Assembly (NCBI GenBank): GCA_050303435.1
Contig: JBNLBT010000006.1
Location: forward strand, 1 to 64,000
Reading direction: 5' to 3'
Source: JBNLBT01 sp050303435
GTDB lineage: Bacteria > Pseudomonadota > Gammaproteobacteria > Xanthomonadales > Marinicellaceae
Length of the DNA: 64,000 nucleotides
The notes under the pieces were generated by a model that ran no database searches, was not told the DNA's origin, and saw nothing but the letters and a program-made list of their open reading frames with translations. Of the stretch, positions 34,036 through 42,621 are shown in pieces. Numbering within the stretch: the first letter of the stretch is position 1; every line of letters begins with the position of its first letter. Both the position numbers and the translations under genes were made by a program.

Positions 34036-35931
34036 ATGCCCGCGCATCGCGATGTCACCGGAGGGTTGTGGCCTGTAGTAAAATGCGGGCCGTTCAATCG
34101 ACCGCGGAGTCATTCCATCGCAGCTCAGTCTTCCAGCGTCCTTCGGCCCGCCACGTGCCTCGTGCTGTGGCTGCTGTGTGGCTGCGTCTACGCGGCGCGC
34201 GCGGATGCGGCGCCACAGGACGTGTGCACCGCGGCGCAGCACAGCGGCGATGAGCAGCGGGCCTGGGCCTTGTGTCAGGCCCAGTTGTCGGACCTTGTCG
34301 CACAACGACCCGACGATCGCCGCGTAGCGCAGCTGCATTTGCAGCTGGCTGCGCTGGCGCATGCGCAGGGGCTGCAGGCCGAAGAAGACCGCCATTTACA
34401 GGCGGTGCGTGCGCACCCGGAATTTACCGCAGACGTGTCGCTGCGCTATGAATGGCATCGACGCATGGGCCAGCGGCTGTATTTCCAGGGCGACTACACC
34501 AACGCGGCTGAACAGCTGCGCGCCGGTTTGGCACTGGCGCGACAGGAAAACGACGGCGAATGGCTGGGCAAAAGCCTCAACGACGTGGGTCTGGTGGAAA
34601 CGCGCCTGGGTCAGTTCCGTGCGGCCATGCAGCATCATCAGGAAAGTCTGGAGTACAAACGACTGCATGGCACGCAATACCAGGTCGGCAAAACCCTGAA
34701 CAATTTGGGTGTATTGCACATGCAGCTGGAGGAATACCCCGAAGCCGCGGCGTTTTACCGACAGGCGCTGGAGGCGTATCTGGCCTACACCGCGGAACCC
34801 GGCTTCGATGAACGGGTGTACGATGACATCTCCCACATTTATGAAGATTTTATTCAGGTGTACGCCCACCTGGGGTCGTCGCAAAAGGCGGCCGAATACG
34901 TCGACGCGGTGTTGCTGACATTTTCCATGAAGGATTCGCCGATGGCCCAGGCGCGCGCGTTGATCAATGTGGCCAGTTGGCACGTGCAAAACGGCAGCGA
35001 CGCGCCGGCGCAACGGTTTTTGCAACGCGCGCTGGGGCTGCACCAGAACCACGATTTCGATCTGCGCGGCGAAATCTACGAACTGATGCTGCAATTGCAC
35101 CGCAATCAATCCCGCGCGGAGGAGGCGCTGTTGTGGGCTGAGCAGGGCCTGGCCTGGGCGCAACAAAACCAGGACGCCAAGAAATCCGCGGCGTTCCACC
35201 GCGCCATCGGTGAATTGACCCGCCACAGCGCGCCGCAGCAGGCCATGGACCATTTGCTGGAATCGCAGCGGTTGCGGGAAGAGTTTTTGAATCAGAAATA
35301 CGATCGGGAGCTGCGCGGCAGTCAGCACCGCATTGAGATGCAGCAGGTGGAGGCCGAATTGATGCAGGCGCGGCTGCGCGGTGCCGAAGACCGCGCGCGC
35401 GCGCACGAGCTGGCCAACGCCGCATTGTTGGCCGCTTGGGTGGCCTTGCTGGCCCTGGGCATGGGGGCTTTCGCGCTGTTCAAACGCCGCAAGGAGCGTG
35501 AATCATTGCTCAGAGACATCAATCACCACAAACAGCAATTGCTGTTGCTGGGCGATGTGCAGCCCGCGTCGGTCGGTGCCGCCGCGGAGCACCCGAACGA
35601 CGTGCGCAAACAATTTCATCGCGCACTGGTGGCCTGCATGGTCGATGCACTGAGCATCTGGGAAAAGGTGACCGGAGAAAATCGCGTGGAACTGGCGGAG
35701 CAGAGCCGGGTGTGGACCGTGTCGATCGACAGCGGCACCTTGCGCACACGTTCGCTGGATAAATATCTTTCGTTGGACAAATTGCCGGCCAATCCGCGCT
35801 GGCGCAACGTGGTCAGAACCTGTCACTTCATTCTCGCCGAGGTGAACCTGCCGACGGCGGATCGGGCCGTACTTAACCAGCGGCTGGATCGCGTCATGGA
35901 GTGCGTCAAAACCCAATCGCTGACGCATTGA
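34036..35931 (+). CDS. TPR protein with single TM and conserved C-terminal domain
   Basis: Up to 631 residues; start uncertain (ATG 34036 lacks a good ribosome-binding site, and a signal-like hydrophobic stretch CLVLWLLCGCVYAARADA begins near residue 41). TPR-type helices fill about 65-430. A TM at 458-480 is followed by FKRRKERESLL and a cytosolic C-terminal domain (522-631) containing SIWEKVTGENRVELAEQS, RTRSLDKYLSLDKLP and NPRWRNVVRTCHFIL. I recall this C-terminal block in other Xanthomonadales TPR and regulatory proteins but cannot name a family. It looks like a sensor relaying a periplasmic TPR domain to a cytosolic module. Confidence 0.7.
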   Translation: MPAHRDVTGGLWPVVKCGPFNRPRSHSIAAQSSSVLRPATCLVLWLLCGCVYAARADAAPQDVCTAAQHSGDEQRAWALCQAQLSDLVAQRPDDRRVAQLHLQLAALAHAQGLQAEEDRHLQAVRAHPEFTADVSLRYEWHRRMGQRLYFQGDYTNAAEQLRAGLALARQENDGEWLGKSLNDVGLVETRLGQFRAAMQHHQESLEYKRLHGTQYQVGKTLNNLGVLHMQLEEYPEAAAFYRQALEAYLAYTAEPGFDERVYDDISHIYEDFIQVYAHLGSSQKAAEYVDAVLLTFSMKDSPMAQARALINVASWHVQNGSDAPAQRFLQRALGLHQNHDFDLRGEIYELMLQLHRNQSRAEEALLWAEQGLAWAQQNQDAKKSAAFHRAIGELTRHSAPQQAMDHLLESQRLREEFLNQKYDRELRGSQHRIEMQQVEAELMQARLRGAEDRARAHELANAALLAAWVALLALGMGAFALFKRRKERESLLRDINHHKQQLLLLGDVQPASVGAAAEHPNDVRKQFHRALVACMVDALSIWEKVTGENRVELAEQSRVWTVSIDSGTLRTRSLDKYLSLDKLPANPRWRNVVRTCHFILAEVNLPTADRAVLNQRLDRVMECVKTQSLTH

Positions 35932-36039
35932 AACCGCATTGATTCACACACACCGGCTGCCGCCATCCAGCCGCAATCTGACGAGGGGCCGCCGCGACTG
36001 AAGCGTTGCATCGCATCGCTGCGGGCCAAGCGCTTCGCT

Positions 36040-36588
36040 TCAGCCGGTTTCACCCACCAGTTCAATCGCCACGCAGTCAAACCACAAGCCGTGGCTGAGA
36101 AAATATTCGTCGTGGTGAGCGGCGGCGGCCTGAATGCCGTTGGTGAACGTGGCCGGACCAAGGAATTTGGGCACCAGGCCGTCCGGATAAATGTCGATCA
36201 AGGTCAACGCCAGGGCATTGCAGGTGTCAATGGCCATGGCGTGCGCGGCGTTGAAGTGATCGAACACGCCGCAGGTGCCAATGAAGTCACTGTCGTCGTC
36301 GCACAGCACCCCTTCGAACGGTTCGCGGGTGAAATGCCCGCCCAACTGCAGATTGTCGGCGCGTGCACGCAGGCGCTTGAGATCGGCTTTAACCACGTTT
36401 TGATGCACCAGACCGCTGAGTGCCTGTCCGGAAAACTCATAGGTCTCAACCACGGTGTATTGCAAATTGCTTTCGACCGAAACGTAGGACGTGGATTCCT
36501 CGATGATCTGGGTCAAAAATTCATGCGCCTGAACGGCGCCCAGTTGCCCGGCCAATGCGACCGCCGCAATGCGTTTCAACATGTTCAT
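36040..36588 (-). CDS. Secreted protein of unknown function
   Basis: 182 residues; AAGGGG just upstream of the ATG. Signal peptide MNMLKRIAAVALAGQLGAVQA, mature protein from HEFLTQ. Contains VLCDDDSDFIGTCGVF and IDTCNAL, so three cysteines are available. No family recognised. 108 bp of plain sequence separates it from the convergent TPR gene, and 249 bp from the divergent gene at 36838. Confidence 0.6.
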   Translation of the reverse strand: MNMLKRIAAVALAGQLGAVQAHEFLTQIIEESTSYVSVESNLQYTVVETYEFSGQALSGLVHQNVVKADLKRLRARADNLQLGGHFTREPFEGVLCDDDSDFIGTCGVFDHFNAAHAMAIDTCNALALTLIDIYPDGLVPKFLGPATFTNGIQAAAAHHDEYFLSHGLWFDCVAIELVGETG

Positions 36589-36837
36589 TCCCCTTTAGAT
36601 TGGATGGCTTTGCAACCATCATAGCGAAACCACAGCAAAACTCAAAACACCCCGCGGTAAATTCTGGTAAAAATGTGAAATGGTTCATGAAATCAGAGAC
36701 TTAGCGTCTATTGCCGGCGCAGTGTTTGCGTTGAATGTCACGCGTTGTCCAGATTGTTCCAGCGCGATGCGTGCAATCGGCGGACGCTGCCTTTACTCTG
36801 CCCGATGTCATTTTTTTAAATCAGGAGACAAAAGCAC

Positions 36838-37293
36838 ATGAACTTTTCAAACGCAATCAAAGCGGCGGTCCTGGCGGGCACTCTGGTGGCCGGCAGCACA
36901 CTGGCCTACGTCAGCACCGAAGGCTGGTACTACGCCGCCATTCCCATTGGTTCAATGGACCCGGAAGACATCTTCCTCAAAGGCCCGTTTGTGGATGACC
37001 TTGAATGCGACACCGTGCGGGCCGCGGATTACGGGGACGGCGACTGGGTCAAACCCTGGGACGGCGGCGCCGGCTGTTTTGAAGTCAATGAAAACGATTT
37101 TGATGTGGTCAATGACTACTATGAGCCGATCAGCCCCTTCACGCCCATCACTTCACTGGGCGCCGGCCCGCAGGATCTGGCTGAACTGAACCAGCAGCTG
37201 GGTGAGCTGGAAGCTGAATACCGCATCGCCGAGTTTGAACACAAACGGGATGCGCTGATTGAACAGGCCGCGGCGCGCTTGCAGCCGCGCTGA
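36838..37293 (+). CDS. Small secreted protein with C-terminal coiled coil
   Basis: 151 residues, AGGAG 10 nt upstream. Signal peptide MNFSNAIKAAVLAGTLVAGS with cleavage near LAYVS; the middle has aromatic acidic stretches (GWYYAAIPIG, DGDWVKPWDGGAGC) with two cysteines; the last 40 residues (LAELNQQLGELEAEYRIAEF) are a heptad-rich coiled coil. No family recognised. It is followed by a strong dyad at 37308. Confidence 0.6.
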   Translation: MNFSNAIKAAVLAGTLVAGSTLAYVSTEGWYYAAIPIGSMDPEDIFLKGPFVDDLECDTVRAADYGDGDWVKPWDGGAGCFEVNENDFDVVNDYYEPISPFTPITSLGAGPQDLAELNQQLGELEAEYRIAEFEHKRDALIEQAAARLQPR

Positions 37294-37307
37294 GGTTTCA
37301 ACTGAGC

Positions 37308-37342
37308 TTCGGGTCAAAGTCGCTGGGCGGTTTTGACCCGAA
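37308..37342. repeat. Perfect 11-bp inverted repeat after the gene at 36838
   Basis: TTCGGGTCAAA (37308-37318) and TTTGACCCGAA (37332-37342) with a 13-nt loop. It begins 15 nt after the stop of the upstream gene and lies 107 nt before the next start. No T-run follows on either strand, so it is an mRNA-stabilising or Rho-independent-like hairpin or an operator. Confidence 0.5.
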
Positions 37343-37385
37343 TAGCACGCTCAAGGCAGAAATCAAACCACTTGTCATCGCGCAC

Positions 37386-37412
37386 TTGCTTTATCGGAAG
37401 TGTCTCTATAAT
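37386..37412 (+). promoter_or_regulatory. Possible promoter of the zinc-ribbon gene at 37449
   Basis: TTGCTT (37386-37391), a short 15-nt spacer and a perfect TATAAT (37407-37412), 36 nt upstream of the ATG. The -10 is convincing; the -35 is weak. Confidence 0.4.
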
Positions 37413-37448
37413 GTATATTGATTGAATCCAGTTCGAGAGTGTGGCGTC

Positions 37449-37754
37449 ATGGGACAAATCAGCAGTGAGTGTGCGGCCTGTGGGAAACAGGTCATCATCA
37501 ATACACGTCGTAAACAATTCAGTTGCAAGCATTGCGGTCAAAGGCTCACCTTTGATTACACTGAGAACAAATCGTCGTCATTGATCTTCAGTCTGGTGTC
37601 ACTGGGACTGATTGCACTGGGATTGTTGCAGGGCCCCTTGTTTCTTGTTGTTCTGGGGGTGCTGGTGCTGATCTCGGTGAAATATCTGCCGATCTTCAAG
37701 AAAGTCATCACGCACACCGTCAGCGACAAACGGGTGCCGGATTTTGACGATTAA
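37449..37754 (+). CDS. Small zinc-ribbon membrane protein
   Basis: 101 residues from the ATG at 37449. Residues 5-30 form a zinc ribbon (CAACGKQ and CKHCGQR), followed by two hydrophobic segments (SLIFSLVSLGLIALGLL and FLVVLGVLVLISVKYL). No enzyme signature. It shares the ribbon-plus-TM layout with the gene at 1837. An overlapping minus-strand frame (37314-37541) is a shadow. Confidence 0.65.
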   Translation: MGQISSECAACGKQVIINTRRKQFSCKHCGQRLTFDYTENKSSSLIFSLVSLGLIALGLLQGPLFLVVLGVLVLISVKYLPIFKKVITHTVSDKRVPDFDD

Positions 37755-37797
37755 CCACCAATGAATTGCGCCCGCTGCGGCGCGGATGTCAGCACAT

Positions 37798-38904
37798 TTA
37801 TTCGTTCACTTCGGCCGATTGCGCCAGCAATTGCGCCGCGCTCAATCCCGCGCGGTTTTCAAGATTCGCGTCGGCGCCGTTTGCCAGCAGCCATTGCACG
37901 GCCTGTGACTTGTCTTCCCCGACCGCCCACAACAGCGGTGTGGCGCCGTCGCTGTCGCGTGCGTTGACGTCGCCGCCGGCGGCCAACAGCAAGTGCAGGG
38001 TGTCTGGGTCGTTGCTCAAAGCGGCCAGGTGCATGGCCTGAAATTGCAAGCCGTTGGCGTGTGCCTGGGCGTTGACATCGGCGCCCTGACCCAATAAATA
38101 CTCCACCGCCTTGCGGTGCGCTTGCCGCGCGCTTTCCATCAACGGTGTGAAGCCGATGCGATCGCGCGCATCCACAGACTGGCCGCGTTCAATGGCCCAT
38201 TTGATCACCTCCAGCTGTCCGAGCTGCGCGGCACGGAAAATCACCGGTCGACCGATGCGGTCGAGGGCGTCTTCGGGGCGGTCCACCAGCGAGAAAAAGT
38301 CTTTGGTCTGATCTTCTTCCAGGGCGTTGAGCATGGCGCGTTCAACCGCCGTGGGTGTCGGCCGGCAATTTTGCGCCTGACACAGCATTTGCGCCAGTTC
38401 GTGCGTGCCGCGGCGAATGGCAATGTCCAGGGCGGCGCCGTGCCCCACCAGATCGGCGCGTGCGCCGCGATCCAGCAACCGGCGTGTGACTTCGCGGTGG
38501 CCGGCAAATACCGCCCAGTTGATCGCAGGATCGCCGTTGACATCCACCGCGTTGATGTCGGCGCCGGCATCAAGCAAAACATCGCACAGTGCGACGTTGT
38601 TGCGATAGGCGGCGTACATCAATGGTGTGGCTTGCAGCGCGCCGTCGCGGCCGTTCACGTCGACCCCCAGATCGATCAAGGTGCGCACCGCGTTGCTGTG
38701 GTGCGCGCGCACCGCTGTGTTCAGCAACCCCAGCTGTTCCGCAGCGCTCAAATTCAATGCAGCGGCCTGCCAGTCGGCGTCCAGCCATTCACCGGCGTGC
38801 ATTTGCGCCTGTAAGGCAGCCACCGCGTCGAGGGCTTGCTCGGTGTCCTGGCCCAGGGTCTGGGCGCAGTTCAGAGCCATGATCAGTAACAAGATGTGTT
38901 TCAC
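37798..38904 (-). CDS. Periplasmic ankyrin-repeat protein
   Basis: 368 residues from a GTG at 38904 (GAGG about 9 nt upstream), which puts a signal peptide at the N-terminus (MKHILLLIMALNCAQTLG with the GTG read as Met). About seven ankyrin repeats: VRTLIDLGVDVNGRDGALQATPLMYAA; ALCDVLLDAGADINAVDVNG; EVTRRLLDRGARADLVG; then after a helical break three more ending ADANLENRAGLSAAQLLA. Ankyrin proteins mediate protein-protein contact. It follows the kinase-sigma pair and probably belongs to the same transcript or regulon. Confidence 0.85.
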   Translation of the reverse strand: MKHILLLIMALNCAQTLGQDTEQALDAVAALQAQMHAGEWLDADWQAAALNLSAAEQLGLLNTAVRAHHSNAVRTLIDLGVDVNGRDGALQATPLMYAAYRNNVALCDVLLDAGADINAVDVNGDPAINWAVFAGHREVTRRLLDRGARADLVGHGAALDIAIRRGTHELAQMLCQAQNCRPTPTAVERAMLNALEEDQTKDFFSLVDRPEDALDRIGRPVIFRAAQLGQLEVIKWAIERGQSVDARDRIGFTPLMESARQAHRKAVEYLLGQGADVNAQAHANGLQFQAMHLAALSNDPDTLHLLLAAGGDVNARDSDGATPLLWAVGEDKSQAVQWLLANGADANLENRAGLSAAQLLAQSAEVNE

Positions 38905-38969
38905 GGGGCACCCCTCTTGTGCGGCAGAGAGGCCATTGTAGCTGATTTTGAGGCGAAATCGCGGTGCTT

Positions 38970-39527
38970 TCAGGCGGAGTGTTCGGACAGGATGGCTGAT
39001 AGCATGGAGCGCGCGGTGTGCCAATCGCGAATGTTCTGCCGTTTGGATTTGCCGCGCACGTCGGCGATTTCCTCCATGGTGTGGCCACTGAAAAAGCGCA
39101 ATTCCACCAGCTGTGAAAGCGTGGCGTCAATTTTTTCCAGGGTCATCAGGGCCTCGTCCAGGTCCAGCAATTGATGGTCCACGTCCTCGTCGCCGATGAA
39201 CTGGGTGAGCGGCAAACCATTCACCTGGCCGTCGCGTTTGGCGCGGCTTTTGTAGCGGATGTTGTCCACCAGGAACTGACGCATGCAACGCGCCACGGTG
39301 CAGACGAAATGCGTGCGGCTGTCGCAGCTGAGCTGATTGTACTGGGACAGCTTGAGATAACATTCATTGATCAACACGGTCGGACTCAAGGTCTGGCCGG
39401 GGTTGAGTTTATACAATTGATGCTTGGCCACCTGACGGATTTCCTGATACATCAGGTCAAACACCCGGTCAAACGACGCCCTGGATGGGTGTTGCAGCAA
39501 CTGCGTGATTTCTTCCATCGCCTTCAT
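38970..39527 (-). CDS. ECF sigma factor of the kinase-linked (TIGR02999/ECF43-like) type
   Basis: 185 residues from the ATG at 39527; a purine-rich GGGGGAACAGAG precedes it. Region 2 has the NPGQTLSPTVLINECYLKLSQ block and HFVCTVARCMRQFLVDNIRYK that mark the kinase-linked ECF group; region 4 has LVELRFFSGHTMEEIADVRGKSKRQN (cited in part) and the trailing RDWHTARSML typical of that group. Members such as Vibrio EcfP are activated by phosphorylation by a neighbouring Ser/Thr kinase, and the kinase gene lies just upstream. No anti-sigma gene is visible. Confidence 0.85.
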   Translation of the reverse strand: MKAMEEITQLLQHPSRASFDRVFDLMYQEIRQVAKHQLYKLNPGQTLSPTVLINECYLKLSQYNQLSCDSRTHFVCTVARCMRQFLVDNIRYKSRAKRDGQVNGLPLTQFIGDEDVDHQLLDLDEALMTLEKIDATLSQLVELRFFSGHTMEEIADVRGKSKRQNIRDWHTARSMLSAILSEHSA

Positions 39528-39576
39528 CTCTGTTCCCCCTTCGTTATTGGCTGCGATGCGTTGATCCACCCGACGC

Positions 39577-42315
39577 TCATGATTCCTCTTCCAGCGTCTG
39601 GGCCAGAGCGCGCATCTGCGCGTGCCATGGCCCATCCTCTTCCTGGGCAAAGCGTTCCAGGGCTTTGCGGTGCTGCGCCTGGGCCGAGGCGTGTTGCCCG
39701 GATTTGATCAGCGCGGTGATGCATCGCAGCAGCAAATCCTTGTGATAGGTCGGGTTGGATTGCACCACCGTGGAGGACTCCGCCGCCAGCAACAGCGGCG
39801 CGGCTTCGGCATAATCGCCGCGGTCGTACAAGGCCCCTGCCAAGGCCAGACGCAATCCGGTGGTGACGATGTGATCGCTGCCCAGGTGCGTTTCCGCCTG
39901 CGGCAGGCTGGCCTGTCCAAGTTCAATCGCCGCGCTGTGGCGCTGCTGCATGGACAGCGCCTTGATGCGGTTCAGCTGCACATACAGCGTGGCCTGATGG
40001 TGCGGCCCCAGTTGCGCCAGTTGCTGTGCATGCAGCTGGTTCAATAGGGTTTCGGCTTGCACCGCCTGGCCGTTTTTGAGCAGCAGTGCGGCCAGGTTGG
40101 TTTTGTATTGGTTGGTTTCAAAATGCGCCGCGCCGTAATGGGCTTCATACACCGCCACGGTGTGTTGTAGATGGCGGATGGCCTCGTCGGTGTGACCGTC
40201 GACCAGCGCCAGGCTGGACAACGCGGCACTGCTGCGCGCCGCCAGCACGCTGTCGTTGCCGTGGTGGGCGTGGGCCTGCTCCTGAGCCGCCTCGGCCAGC
40301 GTCCGCGCGACTTCAATGCGTCCCCGGAAACGTTCGATGTTGGACAGCATGTTCAATGAGGTGATCAGTTGCGGGTGGCCACTCGGATACATGCGCTGTT
40401 GCAATGCCAGCGCATGTTCAAGCGCCGCTGCGGCCAGTTCGACGCCTTGCTGGGAGTCGTTTTGCAGCAATTCGGCCTGGTCCTGCAGCACGTCGATGGT
40501 GTGCGTGTTCAATTCACCCAGGCGCGTTTTGCTCTCCTCAAGCGCCCGCTGCAACAGAGCCAGCCCTTCGTCCATGCGACCGCTGTCGGCCAAGACACGC
40601 GCCAGCAACCGCTGCAGTTCAATGCGCTCACCGGACAGCGCCTCAGCCGTGTGTGCCTGCAAAGTTTCACGCAACAGGCGTTCGGCCGACTGAAAATCGC
40701 TGCGGTGCTGCAACAGGCGCGCGCGCAACAGGGCCGCCAATGTTTGCACCCGGTCGGTGTCTTCGCTGCGCGGTTGCCAGCGCTGCATGCGCTCTTCGGC
40801 CGCGTCGTAGCGCTCGGCCTGCAGCAATTGTCGCACCGCCTGGAGTTGCGCCATGCGGCCGCGTTCTCCGCCGCCCAAGGCGGCCAGATCGAGCATTTCA
40901 ATGGCCACATCGTATTCACCGATGGCGCCAAAGGCTGTGCCCACGGTGTGCTGCAGTTCGCTGCGCAATTCATCGTCCACCCAGGTTCTGCGGTTGAGAT
41001 CCAGGCGCGCCTGCAGCAATAAATCCCGCACATTCATGGGCCGGCCGGGCGACAGGTTGGGGTCATTGCTTTGCAGGGCCTGCAACAGCAACTGTTTGAC
41101 TTCGGTGGCCACCATGGCCTGGTGTTGTGCCGCGGCTTTTTGATGCACGGTGGTGGCGATGCCGATCGCCGTGGAAACCACCGTCAGTGCGATCAAAGCG
41201 CTGAGGGCGCGGTTGCGCTGGATGAACTTTTGCACCCGATACCATGGGCTGTCGGCGGTGGCCGAAACCGGCTTGTGCACCAGCCAGTTGCTCAAGTCCT
41301 GGCGCAAATCCTGCACCGAAGCGTGGCGCTCACGCGGGTCCGTTTTTAGCGCGCTGGCCAACACATTGCGCAGGTCGCTGTCCAGCGCTGTGGTGTGCAG
41401 CACCGCGCGCACATGGCGGGCGTCGTTGTCCGGGTGGGCCAGCCGTTCGGCGTAGGCCGGCAGTGGTGCGCGGCCGCTGATCAGCGCCAGCAGCATCGCG
41501 CCGAGGGAAAACACATCGGCCAGAGTGCCCACCGCCTGACCGGCGATCTGTTCCGGTGCGGCGTATTCCGGGGTGAACACCAGCGTGGTCATTTCATTGT
41601 GTTCGCTGTCCAGTGAGGCGATGCCAAAGTCCACCACCTTGATTTGATCGTTGGCGTCGACCAGCACATTGGCCGGTTTGATGTCGCGGTGGATCACCAG
41701 ACCGGTGTGGGCGCAATGGATGGCATCGGCCACCTGCAAAAAGGCCCGCACAATGGCGCGCGTGGAGGCGCCGCGCTGGCGCGCCCAGGCATCGATCGGC
41801 TGCGCCCCTTCGATGTAGTCCATGACCAGATACGGTGTGCCCTGTTGTGTAACGCCACCGTGGTGGAAGGTGACGATGTGGTTGTGATTGAGCCGGGCCA
41901 GGGCCTGTTGTTCGCGTTCAAACATGGCCAATGCACTGGCCGAGAGGTGCAGCGGGTGAATCAGCTTGATGGCCACCAGTTTCTGGATTTCGCTGTCGCG
42001 GCGGCGCGCTTTGTAGACCGAAGACATGCCGCCGTGCCCAAGCAATTCCAGCAATTCATACGGCCCCAGCGACTGTCCGCTCTGGTCCAGGGCGCCTTGC
42101 AGACCCTGTTGCAGAAATACGCTGCCGGCTTCATCCAGCAGGCTCGGGGGGTGGTGCAGTTCATGCAGCATGCGTTCGGCCCGGGCACGCACCGCGTCAC
42201 TGAGATCGCCGCGTGCACGCAGCTGTGCCCGGGCTTCTGCCAGGGGCTGGCCCATCAGTGCCTCGAAAACGACTTTGGCCTGTCGCCAGATCTCTACGTC
42301 TGTTTCAGATTTCAT
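39577..42315 (-). CDS. Hanks-type Ser/Thr kinase with TM and TPR domain
   Basis: 912 residues from the ATG at 42315. A short N-terminal helical part, then the kinase domain (about 85-340): GHGGMS (93-98), VAIK Lys117, HRDIKPAN with Asp211, DFG Asp229, TPEYAAPEQIAG. A TM at about 375-395, then a long TPR-like region (about 430-900) placed outside the cytoplasm. Every catalytic residue is present. A TTG three codons upstream would also work. The sigma-factor gene lies 49 bp downstream on the same strand, which fits a sensor kinase that switches on its own ECF sigma factor. Confidence 0.92.
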   Translation of the reverse strand: MKSETDVEIWRQAKVVFEALMGQPLAEARAQLRARGDLSDAVRARAERMLHELHHPPSLLDEAGSVFLQQGLQGALDQSGQSLGPYELLELLGHGGMSSVYKARRRDSEIQKLVAIKLIHPLHLSASALAMFEREQQALARLNHNHIVTFHHGGVTQQGTPYLVMDYIEGAQPIDAWARQRGASTRAIVRAFLQVADAIHCAHTGLVIHRDIKPANVLVDANDQIKVVDFGIASLDSEHNEMTTLVFTPEYAAPEQIAGQAVGTLADVFSLGAMLLALISGRAPLPAYAERLAHPDNDARHVRAVLHTTALDSDLRNVLASALKTDPRERHASVQDLRQDLSNWLVHKPVSATADSPWYRVQKFIQRNRALSALIALTVVSTAIGIATTVHQKAAAQHQAMVATEVKQLLLQALQSNDPNLSPGRPMNVRDLLLQARLDLNRRTWVDDELRSELQHTVGTAFGAIGEYDVAIEMLDLAALGGGERGRMAQLQAVRQLLQAERYDAAEERMQRWQPRSEDTDRVQTLAALLRARLLQHRSDFQSAERLLRETLQAHTAEALSGERIELQRLLARVLADSGRMDEGLALLQRALEESKTRLGELNTHTIDVLQDQAELLQNDSQQGVELAAAALEHALALQQRMYPSGHPQLITSLNMLSNIERFRGRIEVARTLAEAAQEQAHAHHGNDSVLAARSSAALSSLALVDGHTDEAIRHLQHTVAVYEAHYGAAHFETNQYKTNLAALLLKNGQAVQAETLLNQLHAQQLAQLGPHHQATLYVQLNRIKALSMQQRHSAAIELGQASLPQAETHLGSDHIVTTGLRLALAGALYDRGDYAEAAPLLLAAESSTVVQSNPTYHKDLLLRCITALIKSGQHASAQAQHRKALERFAQEEDGPWHAQMRALAQTLEEES

Positions 42316-42621
42316 GCTGTTCAATGGTTTGTTGTGCCTCGGCCGGCGTCAGCCGTTGGCCGCAGGGCGTTGTGTGCGGGGCTGTGCGCACACGCTCCGG
42401 GCGTGCCCGCGCAAGCCCCGATTATACAACAGTCAAGCGCCGGTTTTAAGTGCGCGCGCCCGACACGCCGGTTGCAAAAATTCAACCCATTGTGCCACAG
42501 GGTGGATGAATCCCAATTGAATCCAGCGCGGATAAAAATGTGAACCATATGACACCGCAGGCCTCGCCTGATTCGATTCATTTCGCGTTATAATCGGGGC
42601 ACGTTCAAGCCGGGAGACCCC
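42316..42621. other. Divergent regulatory region between kinase and antiporter
   Basis: 306 bp without a gene. It holds the kinase promoter (42421-42449), a hairpin in the kinase leader with GTGTGCG (42372-42378) and CGCACAC (42387-42393), and a perfect TATAAT at 42589-42594, 28 nt before the antiporter ATG, without a good -35. Confidence 0.6.
42421..42449 (-). promoter_or_regulatory. Promoter of the Ser/Thr kinase gene
   Basis: Minus strand TTAAAA (42449-42444), a 17-nt spacer and TATAAT (42426-42421). It predicts a leader of roughly 95 nt containing the hairpin at 42372-42393. Confidence 0.5.

Noticed and set aside
37314..37541. Minus-strand 75-codon frame starting MTAMLATELF
   Set aside because: Overlaps the promoter and ribbon domain of the gene at 37449, whose CxxC pairs and TM segments support the plus strand.
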